Shown in pieces: positions 27,759 through 36,205 of a stretch of DNA of 64,000 nucleotides (its first letter is position 1; each line of letters opens with the position of its first letter). The notes beneath the pieces were generated by a model. It made no database searches and was not told the DNA's origin. It was given only the letters and a program-made list of their open reading frames with translations. The stretch comes from Galliscardovia ingluviei (lineage in GTDB: Bacteria; Actinomycetota; Actinomycetes; Actinomycetales; Bifidobacteriaceae). The stretch is from the NCBI RefSeq assembly GCF_014635685.1, contig NZ_BMDH01000003.1, positions 62,001-126,000 on the forward strand. The letters are read 5' to 3'. A program made the translations under genes and the position numbers.

Positions 27759-29057
27759 CTATGGAAAAGGATGAGGTATTGGATTAAGACAATCGGGTTG
27801 AAACGTGAAATCAGTAGCACTGTTTGTATTATAAAATTGAAGGATTCTACCGTTTCCCAAACGCTGCCAAACGTGATCATTAGATATCTCTAATAGACCT
27901 GGAATTAAAGAACGATAGACACAGTTCATACTCTCTGCAGCCTCTTCTTGGGTTAAATTAACGCAATAACTCTCATAACCCCTACTCTTCAAATGTGCAG
28001 AAAGACCTAACACAGTATTCAAGTTAGGATCAATCAGAGCTTGCAACTCCTCAATAGAGACCGCCTCTTCCGGATACAAATACGGCACTTTAGATGACAT
28101 CTTAGGATTAATAAATAAGTTAACGTGGTCTTCAAAAGTTCTAACGCTATCGTAGGATGGAATAAGCACATCTTGTACTGATGCGTTTTCAAATGACTTT
28201 CGCCAAGTTATTCTTCCTTGGGCCAATTCAATCAAAGTCTTTTTCGCAGCTTCCTCATATGTCGCTCGACTAGCCGCTGCAACCAATAGACCTTCACCTG
28301 GCTTGTTATAAACACCCAAAACGGTTGGTACACCAATATCTGTAGTGATATCAAGCAGTCGTATGTATTGAATATTATGCTCGAAGTACTGGGTAACAAA
28401 GCGACCTAAGCCAATACTACTGTGCCAATCTAGCATTTTAACTTTTCTACCGAGCAACCAGAAAAGCATGAAGGCATCTCTTTCGATTATTTCAAAGAGC
28501 CCACTCAGCACAGCTCTTTCAGGAGAGTTAGCGCAGGCTAGACCACTCGATACTGGCGCCCAAATGTTTACCTCGCCTTCGCGCTTGGCAAAATAAGGAA
28601 GAAATACCGTAGAAGCTGGCACATACGTTTTTTCACCAGAGGAAATCTCAACCGCTTCAGTCCATGCAATTTCACTCGTCTCAAGAAACTTTTGAAAGGG
28701 GAAACCTTCCATTTCATACTGAATATCTGAGTAGAATTGAAACTTACTGGGATGCGTCGCTCTCCCATTTAGATTCTTAAATGAACTTAGTAGCAAATCA
28801 TCAGGAATGACGGCAGAACAGTAACGCTCTAAAGACTCTCCTATAGCTGCACGCATGGCTCCCTTGAAGTCAATACCTGCTCCACTATTGAGCGTGGATC
28901 CTAATTTAGGAAGGCCTAAAAACTCTACATTTGATACGAGAGCAGCAACAACACAAATACGAGGATCATCGTATTCTGGTAGCCATTGTGTAATTTCTTT
29001 GATTAGTCCCAATCGAGAACCAAGTAATTTGGGGGAAAGTAAGTCAGTCATTATCAT
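27759..29057 (-). CDS. YcaO cyclodehydratase of the TOMM operon (SagD-like)
   Basis: About 432 residues, ATP-dependent YcaO domain that phosphorylates the peptide backbone to close Cys and Ser residues into azolines. ATP-binding segments are visible: GESLERYCS and SGLFEIIERDAFMLFW. The protein ends in NPIPHPFP, the P-x-P-x-P tail that contributes to the active site of TOMM YcaO enzymes. Two starts lie close together (ATG 29057 and 29051); AGGA spacing favours the second. It directly follows the SagC-like gene, its expected partner. Confidence 0.9.
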   Translation of the reverse strand: MIMTDLLSPKLLGSRLGLIKEITQWLPEYDDPRICVVAALVSNVEFLGLPKLGSTLNSGAGIDFKGAMRAAIGESLERYCSAVIPDDLLLSSFKNLNGRATHPSKFQFYSDIQYEMEGFPFQKFLETSEIAWTEAVEISSGEKTYVPASTVFLPYFAKREGEVNIWAPVSSGLACANSPERAVLSGLFEIIERDAFMLFWLLGRKVKMLDWHSSIGLGRFVTQYFEHNIQYIRLLDITTDIGVPTVLGVYNKPGEGLLVAAASRATYEEAAKKTLIELAQGRITWRKSFENASVQDVLIPSYDSVRTFEDHVNLFINPKMSSKVPYLYPEEAVSIEELQALIDPNLNTVLGLSAHLKSRGYESYCVNLTQEEAAESMNCVYRSLIPGLLEISNDHVWQRLGNGRILQFYNTNSATDFTFQPDCLNPIPHPFP

Positions 29058-29058
29058 C

Positions 29059-29985
29059 CTAGTCTTCTTTTAAAAAAGGATTAACAGACCATTGTTTAAC
29101 CTCAGTTGAAACTTCGTTGCCATGCCCGCATGTATAACAACGAGGATTTCTATAAAACTCCTCAGTAGTAATCTGCAAAGTAGACAAATTAAAAGTAATA
29201 ATCCGTTCTTGAAGCGGAGATTGAAACATGCTAGGCGTATTAACGATTTGTTGGCATTGTTCAGTTAGAATTCCGGCTAAAAACTTGACCTCAATTTGCG
29301 ATAGTTCTGTAGGCTCTTGATCTTCAAAGATTTTGTCTGCAGTAGAAAATAATCGAGCCTCGTAGGCATAAGTCAAATTAGAAAGACGGCGTGAATTATA
29401 ACAGCGCAAACAACCAGTATCTTGCGTTATATATGGACCAGCCTTGACATTATTTTCATCTACTGATACATTAACAATGTTAATATGCATGTTATACATG
29501 CAATCGGCCAAGGAGAGGGTTGTTGAGTCATCAATCCCATGGTTGACATATATAACAATATCACATTCAGTTGCCTCTTGTAGATGCGCTGCATCTAAGC
29601 TTCTTACTATACAAGTAGGAAACGCGGAAGTGAAGGTAGCGATTAGTTCTTGGTAGAGTTTCTCGCTACCTAACACTCCCAAAGAAGGGGCATAACTTGA
29701 AGACTCAGGAGATTTATTGTTGTTTTCGACATGTTCAGTCTCATCGCAAAGTGTAAGGTACTTAGCTCCCAACAACTGTCCTAGAATCTTTTGTGTTTTC
29801 TGAACATCAAAGTTCTTAAGTACCGAGGATTCCTCGATGTTAAAACCCAATTCCAACTCAGGCAGTAGTGGGATTAGAATTTGTTGCACGTCGGGTCCAG
29901 CTAAGCTACATAAAGTACCCTGCCTCTTTGCTAGAACGCGATTTCCATCAACAACAAACTGCACTCCTTGAGAAATCTTTATCAT
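29059..29985 (-). CDS. SagC/Ocin-ThiF-like leader-binding partner of YcaO
   Basis: 308 residues. The E1-like fold carries two zinc pairs: CLRC at residues 192-195 and CYTC at 283-286. Proteins of this type bind the precursor leader and activate the YcaO enzyme. No intact adenylation motif is obvious, in line with its non-catalytic role in azoline pathways. AGGAGG lies just upstream of ATG 29985, and the gene begins 21 bases after the precursor frame, so it is the first enzyme gene of the operon. Confidence 0.8.
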   Translation of the reverse strand: MIKISQGVQFVVDGNRVLAKRQGTLCSLAGPDVQQILIPLLPELELGFNIEESSVLKNFDVQKTQKILGQLLGAKYLTLCDETEHVENNNKSPESSSYAPSLGVLGSEKLYQELIATFTSAFPTCIVRSLDAAHLQEATECDIVIYVNHGIDDSTTLSLADCMYNMHINIVNVSVDENNVKAGPYITQDTGCLRCYNSRRLSNLTYAYEARLFSTADKIFEDQEPTELSQIEVKFLAGILTEQCQQIVNTPSMFQSPLQERIITFNLSTLQITTEEFYRNPRCYTCGHGNEVSTEVKQWSVNPFLKED

Positions 29986-30006
29986 AGTCCCTCCTAGGTC
30001 AGAAAC

Positions 30007-30111
30007 TTATGCGCACGAGCAGCAGAAGTAGCAGCAACAACACCAAATCGCGTTCATTTCTGCAGGCTACGACATAACAGCATCCGGTTCATACAGCATT
30101 TTCATTTCCAT
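30007..30111 (-). pseudogene. TOMM precursor peptide, streptolysin-S-like core, interrupted by TAG at codon 15
   Basis: A 34-codon frame starting at ATG 30111, with AAGGAG seven bases upstream. It reads MEMKMLYEPDAVMS, then TAG (30067-30069), then PAEMNAIWCCCCYFCCSCA and TAA. The Cys-rich core (seven Cys, one Ser) closely resembles the CCCCCTTCCFS core of SagA, and the gene lies immediately upstream of the SagC-like gene, the usual place for a TOMM precursor. The first part would serve as leader. The TAG separates leader from core. It may be a nonsense mutation (CAG to TAG fits), a sequencing error, or bypassed by reinitiation at ATG 30057, which would give only MNAIWCCCCYFCCSCA. Identity as precursor is a strong inference; functionality is uncertain. 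Confidence 0.75.
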
Positions 30112-30266
30112 GATGCGCTCCTTAGAATATGAGAATGAGCCGATATCGAGCTACCGAACCCAATGTGCAAGGGTAGTGTATCATAACCTGACTTGCATAA
30201 TATCCTTTTGTCTCGTTTTGTCCGGTTAGTGGTTGCTTTGAACGCTACGAGCTTGGAAGCAGGGGG

Positions 30267-30869
30267 TTGTGTACGGGATTCATAGTGGTTTTGGTGGCTC
30301 TTGCCATGCAGATTGTTGACCATTTCCATGTTATTCAACTCGCTAACCGTGCCCTCGACAGGGTACGCCGTCGTGTGCAAGTTGAAACCCAAGGACACCG
30401 AGGACGGGGCACCGATCCACTCTACCGTATTCGCCGCACGCTGATCACCGCGCAAGAACACGTATCCCACGACACCAGTCAACGCTTAGCCAGCATGCTC
30501 AAACTCGGCGACCCTCACGCCGAAGTAGCCTTCACCTACCGGATCAAAGAACGCTTATGGGAAACCTACCAACAACACCACTACACGCAAGCCGAACCCA
30601 TGCTCGACCATCTCATCACCACAGCCAAACGCGCGAGCAGCCCACCAGAAGTACAACAACTCGCACGCACACTCAACCGTTGGAAACCACAAATCCTCGC
30701 CTGACACCACACGAAACTCTCCAACGGGCCAACCGAAAGCATCAACAACCTCATCAAACACATCAAACACACCGGATACGGGTTCACCAACTTCACGAAC
30801 TACCGAACCAGAATCCTCCTATACGCCGGCAACCCCAACTGGAGACTACTCAACACCATCTTCCCCTAA
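30267..30869 (+). pseudogene. ISL3-family transposase, C-terminal remnant with internal stop
   Basis: Recognisable ISL3 blocks: MQIVDHFHVIQLANRALDRV, TDPLYRIRRTLITAQEHV, PPEVQQLARTLNRWKPQI and, after a stop, GPTESINNLIKHIKHTGYGF and LLYAGNPNWRLLNTIFP. The TGA at 30702-30704 replaces the expected Trp codon (family W-H-x-x-x-x-x-N-G-P-T-E), and the frame continues to the natural stop at 30869. The N-terminal half is absent; the fragment begins abruptly near 30267 next to the TOMM promoter region. Not functional. Confidence 0.85.
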
Positions 30870-30892
30870 ACCCCACCAAAATCTCAAGAGCC
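30267..30892 (+). mobile_element. Remnant right end of an ISL3-family element
   Basis: Contains the transposase remnant and ends with CTCAAGAGCC at 30892, whose complement GGCTCTTGAG fits ISL3 terminal repeats. The matching left end is not seen. Its right edge abuts exactly the right copy of the 32-bp repeat. Confidence 0.65.
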
Positions 30893-30924
30893 TTAAAAGT
30901 ACCTGTGCGTAGCTCTTCATGACT
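30893..30924 (+). repeat. 32-bp direct repeat, right copy
   Basis: TTAAAAGTACCTGTGCGT followed by AGCTCTTCATGACT, one mismatch from 22010-22041. It lies 20 bases beyond the hepT stop. Confidence 0.85.
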
Positions 30925-30944
30925 ACACGCGCAAAAACACTACC

Positions 30945-31319
30945 CTACTTTGCATCCTTATACCATTGCACGTTATCTAATGGCGTCACCGTATCATCTA
31001 CAGGATATGACTCTAATAACCGAGCAATAAGACTCATGACGCGAGAACAATCTTGAGTAATGGCATTGTATAAAATGTCATACTCTATATCGTCATATCC
31101 ATTCACAATCCAGTCGCGTATGCCTGTAAGTCCTTTCCAATCAGCTGGGGATGTTTTCTGACGCAATTGCTGAGATAATTGTTTCACTTTCTCTCCAGCT
31201 TGAGCTATTGCCATAGCGCACGCAAATTGGGTACGTTCATCAGTCAAGAACTATTCAAACGACATATCGCCAATGAAGTTCTGTGCTCGAGAAAGATAGA
31301 ACTGGATAGAAGCCAGCAC
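30945..31319 (-). pseudogene. HepT-like (DUF86) toxin gene with internal TAG
   Basis: HepT/DUF86 HEPN-type RNase subunit paired with an MntA nucleotidyltransferase just upstream. The visible C-terminal 100 residues include the HEPN region GIRDWIVNGYDDIEYDILYN. The canonical R-x4-6-H-x-Y motif reads R-DWIV-N-G-Y, with Asn for the usual His. The N-terminal part (VLASIQFYLSRAQNFIGDMS) is in the same frame upstream of a TAG at 31251-31253; translation could restart at TTG 31247. The upper boundary is approximate, as the true start may overlap mntA. Probably inactive. Confidence 0.65.
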
Positions 31320-31345
31320 TGCTATATCGTGATTCGTGGTAATCT

Positions 31346-31681
31346 CTACACAATCCTATATACGGTATAGGTGTTCAAGTCTGAAACAAACGCTACTCTC
31401 ATAAGTTCGCTCATTGGATCTGATTTTTTCTCCGTTAAATACGTTTTACGGATCATATCAACATCTGTACCAAACGCTTCGCGAAGCTTAGCACGCAGTG
31501 CGCGAGAGTTTTGAGCCCGCTCGCTCATACTTAAATTCTCAGGGAAATCATAAATAAAGTCAATATCTGAGCTACTCGTTGCAGTGCCCTTTGCTTGAGA
31601 GCCAAACAAATAGAGTTCACTGACCCCGACCTTTCTGGCAATGGGAGCAGCAATATCACCGATTTCTTGTACTGATAGCAT
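31346..31681 (-). CDS. MntA-like nucleotidyltransferase (antitoxin of HepT)
   Basis: 111-residue minimal nucleotidyltransferase. The active-site block LFGSQAKGTATSSSDIDFIY shows the G-S-x-D-x-D arrangement; a third acid lies in TDVDMIR. In HepT/MntA systems this protein neutralises HepT by AMP transfer to the toxin. Its gene is followed by the interrupted hepT gene, so it may now be an orphan antitoxin. AAGGAGG lies just upstream of the ATG at 31681. Confidence 0.85.
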   Translation of the reverse strand: MLSVQEIGDIAAPIARKVGVSELYLFGSQAKGTATSSSDIDFIYDFPENLSMSERAQNSRALRAKLREAFGTDVDMIRKTYLTEKKSDPMSELMRVAFVSDLNTYTVYRIV

Positions 31682-31794
31682 GCTCCACCTCCTTGCACTG
31701 CATTTTTACAAGTAGAAATGAATATCTAGATACAGTATACGAGTGGCGCGAAGCAATACGCAACCGAGTACGACAGCGGTAGTCAGCAAATAGC

Positions 31795-31822
31795 AAAAAA
31801 GCTACAGCCGAAACTGTAGCTT
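31795..31822 (-). terminator. Terminator downstream of tRNA-Lys
   Basis: On the minus strand GCTACAG pairs with CTGTAGC around TTTCGG and is followed by TTTTTTGC. It begins a few bases after the tRNA 3' end. Confidence 0.85.
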
Positions 31823-31827
31823 ATCGG

Positions 31828-31901
31828 TGCCCCCTCAGGGATTCGAACCCTGGACACGCGGATTAAGAGTCCGCTGCTCTAACCAGCTGAGCTAAAGGGG
31901 C
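31828..31901 (-). tRNA. tRNA-Lys (anticodon CTT)
   Basis: Minus-strand cloverleaf: acceptor GCCCCTT with AGGGGGC, D-arm AGCTCAGCTGGTTAGAGC, anticodon arm GCGGACTCTTAATCCGC with CTT, T-arm CAGGGTTCGAATCCCTG. CCA is not encoded. It is the nearest RNA gene to the TOMM island. Confidence 0.97.
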
Positions 31902-32035
31902 AGGCTAGTTGAACCGAGAGATAACTATACTCAAAATCGTATAAGATGCAACTTGAAGCCACTCACGGCGTGTCGCAACTAGCTTAGCCTATGCATTGTC
32001 AGTACCTTACGGCATATCGCATTACCCTACAGCGC

Positions 32036-33553
32036 CTATACAATCTTTGGCATTGGTGTAGTAAGCGAACTTGTGAGATTCACATGTACTACTCCAGCAC
32101 CAGCACGCACTTCAACCTTCTTCAAGGTAATCGTGCGATCCTGTTCGGCAGCCGCATCATTATCCGTCATCGTGGCAGGTGACTTCACAGCGCATACTGC
32201 AAAATCATTCAAATCCTTACCCAGTGCGGAAGCAAGCCCTCGAGCTTCGTCAAGCGATTGCGCAAAACCATCACGCTCTACTACACGCTGTGCTGGCACA
32301 CCATAGGCATGCTGCGCAATCCAGCGCACTGTTTCAAGAACATCTTCTCCAGCATGGCTAGCCCCTGGAGTAGGAACTGCATCTGCCTGCAATACATCAA
32401 TAATTGCATCCAGCTGCGAAGCCAAAGCCTCGCCACCATCGCGGAAGAGGTTGCCAGCAACTGGAGTACGGAATCCAAGTTCCGCAGCAAGTTCACGCAA
32501 TCCTGGAACTAAATCATCCTCACCTTCCCATAAATTAATCATTGGGAATGTTGGAATACCAAGCTTCTCCAGACGATTTACATGGAATGGGTATCGCCAC
32601 TGCAAAGCCTCATCATCACGCCATGTAGTAGCACGGGTTACTACCACCGCTGCACTTGGCCAAGGAGCATCATATTCACGGCATGCAATATCAAGCCACT
32701 TCTGCGCACCCGCATCAGCACCATAGCCAGCTTCTACTACAACCACATCATGCAGTGTTTGCGCCATTTCTACGGATACCAAGGTTGGAATACCCAAAGA
32801 AACATTAGCGAATGGGCCACCATGCACATAAACAGGAGAGCCTGCAACTGTTTCTGTTAGCGCTGGCTTTACGGCATCAGTAAGAATATTAGTAATACGC
32901 CACAGCTCAGTTAAGTCCTTAAACAGTACTGGCTTGTCCTGCAGAGTACCGGCAACCATATTGCCTACGCGCGTTTCTAACTCTTGCATAGAGCGGGATA
33001 GCACTACAATTTGCATCAACTCGCATGTTGGCGTAAGTACCATACGCTCAGGCACATCACCTTTGCCAGCATCAACTACAATGGAACGCAGCGAGCGAGA
33101 CGGCACTTCAGAAACGCGCGGCACCAGTACGGTATCGAGTTTGCCTTCATCAATTGCTTTTTCCGCAAAAGATACCAGTAGATTCTGTGCCGCTTCAATA
33201 GCTGCCATTTCTCCACACAGACCCCAGTCAATAAGTTCTGGATGTGAGAGCGAAGATTTACCACCGCCAGAAGCACCGCCCTTTGAGCCAGCTGCAGTAA
33301 TACCCATACTTGGTTGACGAAGTACAGCAGCTGCATCGATACCGCGAGCGCGCAGTGCGTCAATAAGAGCAATAGTGGTTGTGGTTTTGCCTTCACCGCG
33401 GCTTGCTTTGAGCGGGGTATCAGCGGTAACTAACACGATTTTGCCATGTTTGCGTGTTATATTTGGGTTCTGCTTGAGTTGATTGAGATAGCCAAATGCA
33501 TCAATTTTCTTAACCAAACCATACTGGCTGGTGAAATCGTCAATGGTAGCCAT
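32036..33553 (-). CDS. fhs: Formate--tetrahydrofolate ligase
   Basis: Makes 10-formyl-THF from formate, THF and ATP. 505 residues, the compact bifidobacterial size rather than about 555. N-terminal P-loop region VTADTPLKASRGEGKTTTTI; glycine-rich ITAAGSKGGASGGGKSSLSH; VYVHGGPFANVSLG. In bifidobacteria it connects pyruvate-formate-lyase formate to purine and one-carbon metabolism. Single gene, no close neighbours on the same strand. Confidence 0.92.
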   Translation of the reverse strand: MATIDDFTSQYGLVKKIDAFGYLNQLKQNPNITRKHGKIVLVTADTPLKASRGEGKTTTTIALIDALRARGIDAAAVLRQPSMGITAAGSKGGASGGGKSSLSHPELIDWGLCGEMAAIEAAQNLLVSFAEKAIDEGKLDTVLVPRVSEVPSRSLRSIVVDAGKGDVPERMVLTPTCELMQIVVLSRSMQELETRVGNMVAGTLQDKPVLFKDLTELWRITNILTDAVKPALTETVAGSPVYVHGGPFANVSLGIPTLVSVEMAQTLHDVVVVEAGYGADAGAQKWLDIACREYDAPWPSAAVVVTRATTWRDDEALQWRYPFHVNRLEKLGIPTFPMINLWEGEDDLVPGLRELAAELGFRTPVAGNLFRDGGEALASQLDAIIDVLQADAVPTPGASHAGEDVLETVRWIAQHAYGVPAQRVVERDGFAQSLDEARGLASALGKDLNDFAVCAVKSPATMTDNDAAAEQDRTITLKKVEVRAGAGVVHVNLTSSLTTPMPKIV

Positions 33554-33821
33554 TGATTCTCCAGATCATGAAACGATTGCCGACAATACCTACTGTAACC
33601 GTAGGGGCGCACTTATACTACTGCGTGTCCCACGTGCTGGAATCCTCTTAAGAAAACTAACATTACATGTTCTTTTTTGTGAGAAAATGTATGAAAAACT
33701 GCCTATAGCTATTACTTAAGCACTGCATTACTGTGCCGCAATTACACAGTTAGCAGCATAAGCAAACGAGTTATAGGCAGTGAGTTACACGTGCTTTAGT
33801 GAACTTATTTCACCAGACATA

Positions 33822-35417
33822 CTAGTTATCAGATAAATGGAACCCATTACGCATGCCCATACTTGCCGCGTACAGCACCTTATCCAATAGATCCTCAGTT
33901 TCACGCTTCAACTGATCGGCCATAGTTTGATTTGCAGCCTGCAAAATATCGCGCACCTCGTCATTACGCACTGCCGCGATAATAGCATCAGCATCACGTT
34001 CACCAGTGAGCTCCAGCTCCTCATCAGCCAAACCATCAACATCCACCGGATTGGTATCAAGTCGCATAACCTGCTCATCAGTTGCCTCAATCATGCGATG
34101 CCCCATACCACCAGTCTTTTCCTGATAGCGGCCAATATGAGGAATGCAATCTGCAAAATGAGCATCTGCCATAACAGCAATCAGACGATTCACCCAATAG
34201 AAATTCTCCGAAGTTACGCGAGTAGTAGTATCTGCCAAATATTCAGGCACCGTATTCACATTCGCATACATTGGCACCAAGGTATTGAATGGATTAGAAC
34301 CATACGCCATCCACTGAATAGCACGGCAGGATTCAGGACGGTATGGGCGAATCTGCATCACTGCAAGGTGATTTTGGCGGTTAATGCCAATCGGGCGCAC
34401 CGAGCCGCGCGTACTATCATCACCAAGTTTGCCATACGGATCAAATGGCGTGCCCTGATAATGTGAGCTCAAGACATACTTAATATCTTCAATCGTGATT
34501 TTGCGCTCCGGCTGGCGGCACCATGGAATATCATCGCTCGACGGCGTATGTGGTGCTGTTGGACTATCCCACAGTTCGTCGTATGGATTTAAGAATCGCT
34601 GAATATACCATGCGCGAGGCGTGTTATACACATGATCTTGGTCAGAATGCGAACCGAACATATCACGTGGATTAAGCGGGGATACATCCTCTACAGCCAA
34701 ATTCAAATGATGCCGCTCAATAAACTCTTCCATATCAGCAGAGCACATATGTTCTTCTTGCTCGCCCAGCGCATCTTCTAAATCAAACTCATCAATACCG
34801 AGCTGATTTGGCATAGTCACATATGCATCATCAGGTACACGCTTAGCAATCCAATGATGACCACCAATGGTCTCCAACCACCAAATTTCATCAACATCAC
34901 TAAATGCAATGCCGTTCATTTCGTAGGTACCGTACTGTTCTAGCAAAGCACCGAGGCGCTGTACACCCTCACGAGCAGAGCGAATATATGGCAATACCAA
35001 AGTCACCATATCTTCTTCACCAATACCACCCGGTACTTCTGGCTGGTAGTCAGCATCGCCTTCTTTACCACGCGCCGGTTGAAGTTCCACTAATGGATCT
35101 GCGCCAAGCACACGCTCATTGCTAGTAATGGTTTCTGTAGCGCTCATTGCCACATTAGCCTCATTTACGCCAGCTTCTGCCCATAGCCCAATATGCAAGT
35201 CAGCATTAGGTACTGCTGAATATTGCAATGGTTCTTCAGGAAGCTCAATTTCCACATGGGAAATTACGCTGCGATAATGGCGAGGCTGCTCACTTGGTGT
35301 CACCACCACCATTTTCTTCGGATCAAACTCTCCCTGAGCACTATCTTCATTGCGTGCAATAATAGTTGACCCGTCATAGCTGGCATATTTACCGACTAAA
35401 ATTGTTGTACAAGCCAT
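33822..35417 (-). CDS. C69 family dipeptidase (second copy)
   Basis: 531 residues, same fold and layout as the gene at 8653-10254. It starts [10 protein letters not shown] with the catalytic Cys at position 3, then [12 protein letters not shown]. The middle segment [19 protein letters not shown] and the [11 protein letters not shown] block agree closely with the first copy. Cytoplasmic dipeptide hydrolysis. A purine-rich AAGGAA lies directly before the ATG. Two divergent copies suggest different dipeptide preferences or ancient duplication. Confidence 0.9.
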   Translation of the reverse strand: MACTTILVGKYASYDGSTIIARNEDSAQGEFDPKKMVVVTPSEQPRHYRSVISHVEIELPEEPLQYSAVPNADLHIGLWAEAGVNEANVAMSATETITSNERVLGADPLVELQPARGKEGDADYQPEVPGGIGEEDMVTLVLPYIRSAREGVQRLGALLEQYGTYEMNGIAFSDVDEIWWLETIGGHHWIAKRVPDDAYVTMPNQLGIDEFDLEDALGEQEEHMCSADMEEFIERHHLNLAVEDVSPLNPRDMFGSHSDQDHVYNTPRAWYIQRFLNPYDELWDSPTAPHTPSSDDIPWCRQPERKITIEDIKYVLSSHYQGTPFDPYGKLGDDSTRGSVRPIGINRQNHLAVMQIRPYRPESCRAIQWMAYGSNPFNTLVPMYANVNTVPEYLADTTTRVTSENFYWVNRLIAVMADAHFADCIPHIGRYQEKTGGMGHRMIEATDEQVMRLDTNPVDVDGLADEELELTGERDADAIIAAVRNDEVRDILQAANQTMADQLKRETEDLLDKVLYAASMGMRNGFHLSDN

Positions 35418-35524
35418 TTCCTTGTCCCCTTACCTATCAAGTTCTTCAACATATACAACGCATAGTTATAGTTCTTCACTATATAACCAATCGCTACATA
35501 TTCGCACTGTATCTTCGACTACCA

Positions 35525-36148
35525 CTACGCGCGACCGATAATGCGCAGCTCGTCACAATCAAGCCACTGCCCAGAGTGTCCAGACTGCTCAGACTGCCCC
35601 GCTTGTTTTTGCAAACGCAATGCTCTTGTAAGTTCATTGAACCAAAATCCAGTATGCAACTGTGTCAATGGTTCGCTTGTCGCCCATACACGCAACCAAT
35701 ACTCGTGATCAACATCAGGAGGTTGCGGACCATTGTAATGCATGGTAATAGCTGGATCAGTACCGCCCACAAACCTTGAGGCTTGCGATGTTTTCCCCTG
35801 CACTACGCCGCTTAGCGCATCTTCACTATCAATATAATGCGTGAAATCTTCAGGAATTTCATAGATCTTAGACTGGGCACTATCACCCGATACAGCGAGC
35901 GCTGATACTGGCACATTGGCTACTGTCCAATGAATCCACTCAAACCCGCATACTGGAATGGAATCTGGGTCTGTGAACGCCCAATGCAAATACCGTACCT
36001 GAGCTGAGCTTTGCCTTGCAATCTGATCAACCGCAAACTCAACGGTAAAAGGGAATGATACTACAGGAATACCATGCACTTTTGCCTGCGTTGGTGCAGT
36101 CTTTGCATACAAATCAGGCATGGTCTCAAAATGAGTACGAATCTTCAT
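35525..36148 (-). CDS. YbhB/YbcL (PEBP) family protein
   Basis: About 207 residues from ATG 36148 (MKIRTHFETMPDLY); an in-frame start 15 codons upstream lacks a clear ribosome-binding site. PEBP-family motifs are visible: DPDSIPVCGFEWIHWTVANV and YNGPQPPDVDHEYWLRVWA (family D-P-D, G-P-x-P-P-x-x-H-x-Y). Bacterial relatives have no firmly established function. The C-terminal tail is Gln/Ser/Gly-rich. It lies just downstream of holB. Confidence 0.85.
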   Translation of the reverse strand: MKIRTHFETMPDLYAKTAPTQAKVHGIPVVSFPFTVEFAVDQIARQSSAQVRYLHWAFTDPDSIPVCGFEWIHWTVANVPVSALAVSGDSAQSKIYEIPEDFTHYIDSEDALSGVVQGKTSQASRFVGGTDPAITMHYNGPQPPDVDHEYWLRVWATSEPLTQLHTGFWFNELTRALRLQKQAGQSEQSGHSGQWLDCDELRIIGRA

Positions 36149-36205
36149 GTCTCTAGTGTGCCACTTGGTACGTAAGAATCTAACACATCCCAATCACGGC
36201 AATAA

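Noticed and set aside
24120-30111. The TOMM operon considered as a thiopeptide cluster.
   Set aside because: No lantibiotic-dehydratase-like genes or pyridine-forming enzyme are present, and the core has one Ser and many Cys, as in streptolysin-S-type peptides.
30067-31253. Several in-frame TAG codons in accessory genes might suggest that the organism reads TAG as an amino acid.
   Set aside because: Clearly intact genes in the window end with TAG at their expected family length, for example the C69 dipeptidase (10254), the PBP (54848) and the PspC protein (61318). Other lesions nearby are TGA, TAA or frameshifts, so decay is the simpler explanation.
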